Assembly: GCA_963737555.1 (NCBI GenBank)
Contig: CAVTTB010000007.1
Location: 1-64,000, forward strand
From: JAHJQQ01 sp963737555
GTDB taxonomy: Bacteria; Pseudomonadota; Gammaproteobacteria; Thiohalobacterales; Thiohalobacteraceae
DNA: 64,000 nt
Reading direction: 5' to 3'
Under the pieces are notes generated by a model. The model was not told where the DNA came from and searched no databases. It saw only the letters and a list, made by a program, of their open reading frames with translations. A program made the translations under genes and the position numbers. Shown here one piece after another: positions 8,158 through 16,755 of this stretch. Positions within the stretch are counted from its first letter, which is position 1; each line of letters begins with the position of its first letter.

Positions 8158-11100
8158 TTAATGCCCTTTGACCTTCGCACTGCGCCGCAACCGCGACGCC
8201 AACCGCCGCGCCAGTTCGCCGAACAGTTCCGTCTGCGTCGGGTGCGGATGAATCGCGTTGCCGACCTGCGTCAGTGTCATGCCCGCGCTGACCATCATCA
8301 CCGCTTCACCGATCAGCGTGTCCGCGTGATCGGCCAGGAAGTGCACGCCGATGATGCGCTGCGTCGCTTTGTCGGCGACCAGTTTGATCATGCCGTGGGT
8401 TTCGTGGTTGATCATCGCCTTGGCGTCGATGCTCATCGGCACTTTGGCTTCTACCGCATCGATGCCCTTGGCCTTGGCCTGCTCGACCGACAGACCGACG
8501 AACGCGGCCTCGGGGCGGGTGAAGATCACGCCGCAGTCGAGATCCTGGTTGTACTTCAGGTCTTCGCCAAGAATCGCGGCGGCGGCGACGCGACCTTGTT
8601 GCGCGGCGGTATGCGCCAGCATCAGGCCGCCAATCACATCGCCGATGGCGAAGATGTGTGGGACATTGGTGCGGCAGCGCGCATCGGCTTTGATGATGGA
8701 ACGTTCACTGGCGACGTTGGCCTTATCTAAACCCAGGCCATCGAGCACCGGGCGTTTGCCGGTCGCCATGATGACGTAGTCGGCCTTGAGCGTGTGCGAC
8801 TTGCCTTCGGCATCGGTATAGACCGCGCTGACCGCGCCGGGCTTGCCGCTGATCTTGGCGAGCTTCACGCTGGTGTGCACGGTGAGGTTCGGATCGTCGT
8901 TGAGGATCGCGGCGAGCGTCTTGGCGATCTCGGGTTCGACCTCGGCGAGGATGCGTTCCTGTGCTTCGAGCAGCGTTACTTCGGCACCGAAGTCCTGGAA
9001 GATCTGCGCCATCTCGACACCGATGGCGCCGCCACCGACGACGATGAGTTTCTTCGGCGGCGTCTTCAACGCCCACACGGTGTCGGAGGTCAGCACGCTA
9101 CCGCTCTTCAAACCGTCCAGCGCACCGTCGATCGGCGGCACGAACGGCGGCGCGCCGGTGGCGATCACCGCGCAACCGAAACTGACCGTCTTGCCATTCG
9201 GTTTCTTGCCCGGTCAGCGCGCGCGTGTGCGGATCGTTCTGATTACCGGATACATCGATCAAGGCATGATGATCGTCGACCAGGCTGCCGAAGCCCTGAA
9301 TGTAATCGATCTTCACACCCTTGTCGGTCTTCAACGCCATGTCGCCGCGCGTCTCCAACACGTTACGGCGATGCGCTTCGAGTTTGTTCCACTCCAGCTT
9401 GCCCTTGTTGGTGCCGGTGACACCGAGGTGTTCGTCGTGCGCGCGATCACGGATGCGATCGGCCGCGGCACGCCAGGCCTTGGACGGGATACAACCGCGC
9501 CACAGACATTCGCCACCGGGGAACGGTGAATCGTTGATCAGCGCAACCTTCAGACCGTGACCGACCAGATCGCGCGCGCAGTCTTCACCGCCGGGACCGC
9601 CGCCGATCACGACGACGTCGTAATCCCAGTCACCGGCCGGAATCGCCGGACCCATTGGCCCCATCCACGACTCGGGCTGTTCGATAATCTGCTTGAGATC
9701 GCCCAGATACATCGCGACCTCGGCGCCGTTCACCACGCGATGATCGGCGGTGATCGTGAACGGACTGCCCTGCTCGCTGTTGGCGGAGATGGCGAGAATC
9801 GCCGCGATACCCGGCGTGGCAATCGCATCGAAATGACTGACGCCGAACATGCCCATGTTGGAAATCTGGAACGTCGAGCCGGTGTATTCCTCCGGCTTCA
9901 GGCGCCGCTTGCGCGCACGCTCGACGAGATCTTTCCAATCGTCGTTGAGTTCAGACAGTTCACGCGACTCGCAGCCCTTGAGTATCGGCACCACCAGACC
10001 GCCGCCGTCAGCGGACACGGCCATGCCGATATCGACGCTGGCGCGTTCGACCAATTTATCCACCGGCTGATAGCACCAGTTCATCTTCGGATATTTCTTC
10101 ATCGCCTCGGCGCAGGCCTTGGCAATCGCCACCGTCACCGACACGCCGGCCGCTTTCGAGGCCTTGATCAGCGCATCGATCTTGATGTGGCTGGTGACGT
10201 GGAAGGTCGGCATCGACAGCGATTCGGTCATCGACTTCGCGATCGCCGCTTCGAGTTTGGTCATGGCACGACCATCACCCGGTACGTCGACTTGCGGGAA
10301 ACCACCGCTTGCTGCCGCCGCGGGTCGCGCATTGGCAACATCGCTGGCGACGATCACGCCCTGCGGACCACTGCCGGCAACCGTGTTGATATCCACGCCC
10401 TGCTGGCCGGCGAGTTTGCGTGCGAACGGTGTTGCAGCACGACCCTGCGGACGGGGGGCGGGTGTGCCGCCGGCACGCGATACCGGTGCCGCGGCAACCG
10501 CGGGCGCTGCGCTGGCTGGCGCATGCGCGGCGGCGTGCTCAGTTTTGGCAACCGCTGCGGAGGCACCGGGTTTCGCTTCTTCACGCACGACTTGATCGGC
10601 CTTCTCGACCAGATAGGCCATCGCCGCACCGACGGCAACGGTGCTGTCGATAGGCGCGATGGGACCGGACAGGAAACCTTCTTTGAATACCTCGACGTCC
10701 ATCACCGCTTTGTCGGTCTCGACGGTCGCAACGATATCGCCGCGTTTGATCTTGTCGCCGGGTTGTTTCTCCCAGGTGACCACGACACCTTCGGTCATGG
10801 TGTCGGACAGCTGCGGCATGGTGATGTTGTAGAAGGCACCGGCCGGCGCTGCGGCCGACATGACGACGGGCGCGACGACCGGCACACTCTCAAGGTCCGC
10901 TGCCTGATCAACCGCCACCGGTTTTTCTGCATGACGCACCGGCTTGTCGGCCGTCGCCGCAGCGGGCGCCGCTGCATCTGTTGTAGCTTCGGCTGCCGAC
11001 TCGACGATATAACCAATCGCGTGCCCGACGGCCACGGTGCTGTCGATGGCCGCGATGGGTCCGGACAGATAACCGTCGCGGAACACCTCGACGTCCATCA

Positions 11101-11239
11101 CCGCCTTGTCGGTCTCGACCGTCGCGACGATGTCGCCGCGTTTGATCTTGTCACCGACCTGCTTTTCCCAGGTGACGACGACACCCTCGGTCATCGTGTC
11201 CGAGAGCTGGGGCATTTTGATTTCGTAGGGTTCAGCCAT
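8158..11239 (-). CDS. pyruvate dehydrogenase E2-E3: dihydrolipoamide acetyltransferase fused to dihydrolipoamide dehydrogenase, one frameshift
   Basis: From ATG 11239 the E2 part carries two lipoyl domains (about residues 3-78 and 140-215, each with the VETDKAVMDVEV lipoyl-lysine site), Ala/Pro-rich linkers, an E1/E3-binding domain (about 270-305, ATPFARKLAGQQGV) and the acyltransferase core with DHRVVNG. The usual catalytic motif is DHRxxDG, so Asp is replaced by Asn. Without a stop it continues through a short linker (MGPMGPAIPAGDWDYD) into an FAD disulfide oxidoreductase: VVVIGGGPGG, the redox pair in GGECLWRGCIPSK, VVGGGAIGVEMAQ, the FAIGDV motif and the C-terminal HPHPTQTE with the catalytic His. 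The frame breaks at about 9209-9211 (GGGC); removing one base rejoins it at KKPNGKTV. The total is about 1,027 residues. It completes an operon with the E1 subunits at 11439-13423. Confidence 0.85.
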
Positions 11240-11264
11240 GCTTAGTCAGAATCCGATAAGTGAG

Positions 11265-11432
11265 GAACCGCCAAGACACCAGAAGATTTTTGGAACCGCC
11301 AAGGCGCCAAGGACGCCAAGAATGGCTAATGAAAAAACATACGAAGTCTTTTACATTAATCTTTCTTGGCGTCTTGGCGCCTTGGCGGTTCGAGCAATCT
11401 TTCTTGGCGTCCTTGGCGTCTTGGCGGTTCAA
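11265..11432. repeat. inverted cluster of CCAAGGCGCC repeats inside the pdh operon
   Basis: One partial and one full forward copy (11293-11322, GAACCGCCAAGGCGCCAAGG...) face two reverse copies (11362-11391 and 11401-11431). The region between E1-beta and E2 can therefore fold into long hairpins in the transcript. The PDH genes are otherwise tightly packed, so the repeat is an insertion into an operon junction. It could alter the stoichiometry of E1 and E2/E3 by affecting mRNA processing, but that is only inference. Confidence 0.82.
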
Positions 11433-11438
11433 ACAGAA

Positions 11439-12419
11439 TTATTTCCCGAACATCTTCCGCACCGCGGCGACGACATCATTCGCATCCGGAATGACCGCCT
11501 TCTCCAGCGTATGGTTGTACGGGATCGGCACATTTTCCGCCGACACGCGCACCGGCGCGGCGTCGAGTTCGAAGAAGCATTCTTCGTTGATGATCGCCAT
11601 CACTTCGGAGCCGACGCCGACCGGCGCTTCGGCCTCTTCGACGATCACGGCGCGGTGCGTCTTGGTCACCGACTTGCGGATACCATCGCGGTCCAGCGGC
11701 GCCAGCGAATACAGATCGATGACTTCCGCTTCGATGCCGAACTGTTTCGACAGAATATCCGCCGCGGCCAGACACCAGTGCACGGAGATGTTGTAACCGA
11801 ACAGCGTGACGTCGCGGCCTTCGCGCGCGACTTCGGAACCTTCCAGCGGCATGAAGTATTCGCCGTCCGGCACTTCGCCCTTCATGTTGTACATGAGTTC
11901 GTGTTCGTTGATGAACACCGGGTCGTTGCAGCGCACGGCGGATTTCAGCAGGCCGTAGGCCTGGCGCGGATTGCTCGGCGTGACCACGCGCAGACCGGCG
12001 ATGCCCATGAACACCTTTTCCATGCGCGCGGAATGCTGCGCGCCGAGCATATGCGCAGTACCGCCCGGCGAACGCACCACCACCGGTGCGGTCAACTGGC
12101 CACCGGACATGTAACGCACTTTCGCCGCACTGTTGAACAGCTGATCCAATGCCAGCCACGCGAAGTTCACCGACATGATTTCGACGATCGGCCGCACGCC
12201 CAGGAACGACGCGCCGACCGCAAGGCCGGTAAAACCGTTTTCGGAAATCGGCGTATCGATCACGCGCTCGGCGCCGTATTTGGCGTATAGACCATTGGTC
12301 GCCTTGTAGGTGCCGCCGGCGACACCGATGTCTTCACCCATGCAAATGACCATGGGGTCATTGGCCATTTCTTCATCGTGGGCGCGGCGCACCGCTTCCC
12401 AGAACATTATCTGCGCCAT
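11439..12419 (-). CDS. pdhB: pyruvate dehydrogenase E1 component, beta subunit
   Basis: The 326-residue product begins MAQIMFWEAVRRAHDEEMAN and has the transketolase-like pyrimidine-binding domain with GEDIGVAGG, RVIDTPISENGFTGLAVG and RSPGGTAH, then a C-terminal transketolase domain (VSAENVPIPYN). With the alpha subunit it forms the heterotetrameric thiamine-diphosphate E1 that decarboxylates pyruvate and acetylates the lipoyl groups of E2. The start codon at 12419 shares one base with the stop of the alpha gene (TAATG), so translation is coupled. A longer reading to 12455 exists but lies within the alpha gene. The branched-chain 2-oxoacid E1 beta subunit is the main alternative; two-lipoyl E2 and context favour pyruvate. 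Confidence 0.92.
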   Translation of the reverse strand: MAQIMFWEAVRRAHDEEMANDPMVICMGEDIGVAGGTYKATNGLYAKYGAERVIDTPISENGFTGLAVGASFLGVRPIVEIMSVNFAWLALDQLFNSAAKVRYMSGGQLTAPVVVRSPGGTAHMLGAQHSARMEKVFMGIAGLRVVTPSNPRQAYGLLKSAVRCNDPVFINEHELMYNMKGEVPDGEYFMPLEGSEVAREGRDVTLFGYNISVHWCLAAADILSKQFGIEAEVIDLYSLAPLDRDGIRKSVTKTHRAVIVEEAEAPVGVGSEVMAIINEECFFELDAAPVRVSAENVPIPYNHTLEKAVIPDANDVVAAVRKMFGK

Positions 12420-13423
12420 TACTTGTCGCCTCCGCGCGCCGCACCCTTGACCCAAGGATCATTTTCCGCGAACACATACTTATGCAGTTCTTCGACCCGC
12501 GGTTCGGGTGACGACTCGGCAAAGGCGATGATGTCGTTTTCAATCTGATCGAGAATTTCCGTGTCCATGGCCTTGTAGGCGTTCTTGGTCAACTCGCCGG
12601 CCTCGATCAAACGATCGCGCAGCATGATGATCGGATCGCGCTTGGACCACATGCGCTCTTCGTCTTTGCCACGGTAGGCATTGGAATCGGACATGGAGTG
12701 GCCACGATAGCGGTACGTCATCAGCTCCAGAAAATACGGGCCTTTGCCGGAACGCACATGTTTGATCGCTTTTTCGGCGGCCTTGAAGACCTTCTCGATA
12801 TCCTGACCATCTTCCTGCGCGGACGGGATGTTGTAGCCGGCCACGCGCTTGTACTGCTCGACGACCGCAGTGGAACGATCGATGCGCGTGCCGATGCCGT
12901 AGAGGTTGTTCTCGCAGACGTATAACACCGGCAGTTTCCACAGCGCCGCCATGTTCAGCGACTCGTGGAAGGTGCCCTGGTTGTTGGCGGCATCGCCGAG
13001 GAAGCAGATGGCGATCTCGTCGCCGCCCTTCATCTGGATGGCCTTGGCCATGCCGGCCGCCAGCGGGAACGGGCCACCGACCAGCGCATAACCGCCCATG
13101 AAGTGATGCTTCACGTCGAAGATGTGCATGGAGCCGCCGCGCCCCTTGGACGAGCCGGTCTCCTTGGCAAACAGCTCGGCCATGACCTCTTTGGGGTCGG
13201 CGCCGCACTTGATGGCGTGGACGTGATCGCGATACCCGGTGATCACATAGTCGTGCCCCGGGCGCGCCGCTTCCAGCACGCCGAAGGCGCAGGCCTCTTC
13301 GCCGGGGTAGAGATGGAGAAAGCCGCCGATTTTACGTTCGACATAGGCCTCGTAACAGCGCTCTTCAAAGCGACGCGCGAACAACATCTCGCGCAACAGC
13401 CGTTTCTTGTCTGCGACGTTCAT
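12419..13423 (-). CDS. pdhA: pyruvate dehydrogenase E1 component, alpha subunit
   Basis: The 334-residue protein starts MNVADKKRLLREMLFARRFE. It shows the TPP-binding segment CFLGDAANNQGTFHESLN, a GDG..N-type motif with Ala in place of the second Gly, the phosphorylation-loop-like YRYRGHSMSDSN, and the ..ITGYRDHVHAI substrate region. It supplies the thiamine-diphosphate diphosphate site and pairs with the beta subunit encoded directly downstream. It is the first gene of the minus-strand operon alpha-beta-E2/E3. A gap of about 215 bases separates it from the divergent aminopeptidase gene and should hold both promoters; I could not pick a convincing -35/-10 pair. Confidence 0.94.
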   Translation of the reverse strand: MNVADKKRLLREMLFARRFEERCYEAYVERKIGGFLHLYPGEEACAFGVLEAARPGHDYVITGYRDHVHAIKCGADPKEVMAELFAKETGSSKGRGGSMHIFDVKHHFMGGYALVGGPFPLAAGMAKAIQMKGGDEIAICFLGDAANNQGTFHESLNMAALWKLPVLYVCENNLYGIGTRIDRSTAVVEQYKRVAGYNIPSAQEDGQDIEKVFKAAEKAIKHVRSGKGPYFLELMTYRYRGHSMSDSNAYRGKDEERMWSKRDPIIMLRDRLIEAGELTKNAYKAMDTEILDQIENDIIAFAESSPEPRVEELHKYVFAENDPWVKGAARGGDK

Positions 13424-13639
13424 GCAGCTCCTTAGGACTATCTATATGAATTCGGTTGCCGAGCATCGGGCGCAGGGATCGTGACAACATCACCAGCACC
13501 CATCCCTGCCGGAAACATGGCAGGGCCGCCCGCTGAACGCTCGCGTGATCCGCTTCGGCCACATCGTCGGCCACGGTACCCGGATTAGAACAAGCGCGAT
13601 ATGATCAGTGTTTTACTGGGTTAGGTCAAGGCAAAGGGC

Positions 13640-15173
13640 ATGTCCATTCCCTATCAGCACGCGCAAAAAATCCCCCTAAATCAACAGGCAATGCCACCCA
13701 CCGAGCGCGACCTGGCCGGGTGTGACGCGGCTCTTGCTGATCCTGCCCGCCGGCGGCGCGCGCATTTCATGGCGGACCTTCCCGCACGGCGCGTTCCTTG
13801 CCCAGCGCGCGCGGCAGCGGCACACGGCTGCGGATGCCGCGGATTGGGACACTGAGTTGCCAAATCCACTCGGCACCCGCCTGCATGTGGTCTACGTCAA
13901 ACCGGGGTTGTCGGTGTTCGAGCAGCTCAGCGCGGCGCGTGCCTGGGCCAAACAGCTGCTGCGACTGGAAACCCGCCCGTGTGGGTCTTTATGCCGCCCC
14001 CGGCACCGCGGCCAGCGCCTTGCTGGAGGCCGCCGTTCTGGCCTTGCTCGCCGCCAGCTGCCCGTTACCCAGCCGCAAATCCGTGGCGGAACCGAGCTGC
14101 CCGTTGCAACGCATCGACTGTTTTGGGGCGACCACGCCACTGCCCTTCGAGACGCTGCGGGCGCAAATCCAGGGCAATCATCTGGCGCGCTGGCTCACCC
14201 AGATGCCCGGCAACGAGCTGCGTCCGCGCGATTACCGCGCCCTGGCGACCCGACTCGCCCGCCAGCAGGGTTGGCAGGTGGAATTTTTGAACCGTACCGC
14301 CCTCACCCGCCGCAAGGCCGGCGCCTTCCTCGCCGTCACCCAGGCCAGCAGTACCGACGATGGCGGGCTGTTGCGTCTGAGTTACCGTCCCGCCGGCTAT
14401 ACGAAAAAGGGCCGCGCGGCGAAACCCAAGCTGGCCCTGGTCGGCAAAGGCATCTGCTTCGACACCGGCGGGGTCAATCTCAAGTCGGCCAAGTCCATGC
14501 ACGGCATGCACGAAGACATGGAAGGCAGCGCCGTGGCGCTCGGCACGCTGTTGGCGCTGACGCTGCTCAAGGTCGATTTCGCCGTCGATTGCTGGCTGGC
14601 GCTGGCCGAAAATCACATCGGTCCGCAGGCCTACAAACCCAACGATGTGGTGACCGCCTGCAACGGCACCACGCATCGAGATCGTGCACACCGATGCCGA
14701 GGGACGCATGGTATTGGCCGATGCGCTGGCGCTGGCCGCACGCGAAAAACCTGCGCTGATCATCGACTATGCGACGCTCACCGGCGCCTGCGTGGTGGCG
14801 CTGTCGACGCGCTACAGCGGCACGTTCGGCAATCGCGACGATCTGCTCGCCACACTGACCGAGGCCGGCAAACACAGCGGCGAACGCGTCTGGCCATTCC
14901 CGATGGATGCGGATTTCGATGAGGCGCTCAAGAGCGACATCGCCGACATCAAGCAATGCACGCTCGACAGCGAGGCCGACCACATCCTCGCCGCGCGCTT
15001 CCTGAATCGCTTCGTGCCGGAGGATATCGCCTGGCTGCACGTCGATCTGTCCGCCGGCAATCACAAAGGCGGACTCGCGCATATCCCCAGCGACGTCACC
15101 GGTTTCGGCGTCGGTCTGACCTTGCAGGCGTTACTCAACGGCAAGCTGCTGCAGCGCGCGGCGATCGACATGA
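13640..15173 (+). CDS. M17 family (leucyl) aminopeptidase, three or more frameshifts
   Basis: The restored protein of about 510 residues is an M17 zinc aminopeptidase that removes N-terminal residues from peptides. Clear motifs in order: ALVGKGICFDTGGVNLK (metal-binding Lys and Asp), MHEDMEGSAVALG (Asp; the usual MKxDM), DVVTACNGTT then HTDAEGRMVLADAL (Asp/Glu ligands and the DAEGR signature), and IIDYATLTGAC. Single extra bases break the frame at 13721, about 13977 and about 14674. As sequenced, no stop separates it from RimB: the frame runs through into the ATG at 15170. A TGA overlapping that ATG (15171-15173, ATGA) would be the natural stop if one more base were extra upstream. The start at 13640 is the best ATG, but the N-terminus is not conserved enough to be sure. 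Confidence 0.82.
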
Positions 15174-15619
15174 ACAAGGCCAGCGACAGGTCGGTGCTCG
15201 GCTGGCGCGAATGGCTCAGCCTGCCGGAACTCGGCATCGCCGCGATCAAGACCAAGGTGGATACCGGGGCGCGCACCTCGGCGCTGCATGCCTTTCGTGT
15301 CGAAGCCTTCGAGGACGGCGGACGGCAGCGCGTGCGCTTCGCCATCCACCCACTGCAAAGGCGCAGCGACGTGGTCATCGAATGCACGGCCGACATCCTC
15401 GACCGCCGCAGCGTCACCGACTCCGGTGGTCACCGTGAAATGCGCTATGTCATCAGCACGCCTATCCGCCTCGGCGCACACGAATTCCCGATCGAACTCA
15501 CCCTGACCGACCGCGACACCATGAGATTCCGCATGCTGCTGGGACGCGGCGCGCTGCAGGATAGGTTCATCGTCGACCCGGCCCATTCTTACCTGACGGG
15601 CAAGCGCAAACCCAGGTAA
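15170..15619 (+). CDS. rimB: RimB-like ATP-dependent zinc protease family protein (DUF785)
   Basis: From ATG 15170 the product is 149 residues: MNKASDRSVLGWREWLSLPE, then AAIKTKVDTGARTSALHAF with the DTGA(R/K)TS motif of retroviral-protease-like aspartyl folds, and the family's C-terminal RMLLGRGALQDRFIVDPAHS. In Pseudomonas a member of this family, RimB, works with RimK in modifying ribosomal protein S6. It is read in the same frame as the upstream aminopeptidase with no stop between, probably because of an insertion error near the junction; a 4-bp ATGA overlap is the expected arrangement. rimK follows 154 bases downstream on the same strand. Confidence 0.85.
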   Translation: MNKASDRSVLGWREWLSLPELGIAAIKTKVDTGARTSALHAFRVEAFEDGGRQRVRFAIHPLQRRSDVVIECTADILDRRSVTDSGGHREMRYVISTPIRLGAHEFPIELTLTDRDTMRFRMLLGRGALQDRFIVDPAHSYLTGKRKPR

Positions 15620-15773
15620 CATGCGCCGCACATCCCGGCGTACTTGCCGTCAACGTGCGCAGCTGTTGAAGCGTGAATGTCCGCCTGCTCGGACAGTCAT
15701 CTGAAAAAACACTGCGCAAATTACTCACTCGAAACCGTACCAACCAGCGACAACGCCGTAAAGGAATTCGCCC

Positions 15774-16680
15774 GTGAAGATTGCCATCCTGTCGCGCAAA
15801 AAAACCCTGTATTCCACGCAGCGCCTGGTCGAGGCCGCGCAGCAACGCGGCCATGAGGTCCAGGTCATCGACACCCTGCGCTGCTATATGAACATCGCCT
15901 CGCACAAACCGGAGATCCATTACCGCGGCCAGAACCTGGACGACTTCGATGCCGTGATCCCGCGCATCGGCGCGTCCATCACCTTCTACGGCGCGGCGGT
16001 GGTGCGCCAGTTCGAAATGATGGGCGTGTTCTGCGCTCAATGAATCGGTGGCCATCGCGCGCTCGCGCGACAAGCTGCGCTCGCTGCAACTGCTGTCGCG
16101 CAAGGGCATCGGCCTGCCGGTGAGCGGCTTCGCCCATTCGCCGGACGACATCGAAGACTTGATCAAAATGGTCGGCGGCGCACCGGTGGTGATCAAACTG
16201 CTGGAAGGCACCCAGGGCATCGGCGTGGTGCTGGCCGAAACTCACCAGGCCGCCGAAAGCGTGATCGAGGCGTTCATGGGCCTGAAGGCCAACATCCTGG
16301 TGCAGGAGTACATCAAAGAAGCGGGCGGCGCCGATATTCGTTGCTTCGTGGTCGGCGATAAAGTGGTGGCCGCCATGCAGCGCAAGGCCAAACCGGGCGA
16401 GTTCCGTTCCAATCTGCACCGCGGCGGCACCGCCTCGCTGATCAAGATCACCCCGGAGGAACGTTCCACCGCCGTACGCGCCGCCGCCGTGATGGGCCTC
16501 AACGTCGCGGGCGTGGATATTCTGCGCTCGAACCACGGACCCGTGGTCATGGAGGTGAATTCTTCGCCCGGCCTGGAAGGCATCGAAAACGCAACCGGCA
16601 AGGACATCGCCGGCATGATCATCGACTTCATTATTAAGGAAGCCAAACCCAACAAAACGCGCACGCGCGGGCACGGTTGA
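15774..16680 (+). CDS. rimK: ribosomal protein S6-L-glutamate ligase RimK, one frameshift
   Basis: RimK is an ATP-grasp ligase that adds glutamates to the C-terminus of ribosomal protein S6. The start MKIAILSRKKTLYSTQRLVE and the stretch RIGASITFYGAAVVRQFEMM are typical. The frame is lost at about 16037 (GCGCTCAATGAA) and resumes at NESVAIARSRDKLRSLQLLS. The ATP-grasp core follows, with VIKLLEGTQGIGV, LVQEYIKEAGGADIRCFVVG, and the metal-binding DILRSNHGPVVMEVNSSPGLEG. Restored length is about 301 residues, the normal size. The rimB-rimK order is common. The usual third partner, an AstE/AspA-type deacylase, is found at 22036 behind two cyclic-di-GMP genes on the other strand. Confidence 0.94.
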
Positions 16681-16755
16681 AGGTGTGCTGGTCGCGACTT
16701 GATCTTATTCTTTCCGTCAGGCTCTGGCGGTATCCTGATGGTTAGAAAAGGCCGT

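Noticed and set aside
7392..11432. CRISPR-like array suggested by the reiterated CCAAGGCGCC units
   Set aside because: Copies occur in both orientations, at irregular spacing and with no unique spacers of constant length; they are dispersed palindromic repeats. No cas genes are present.
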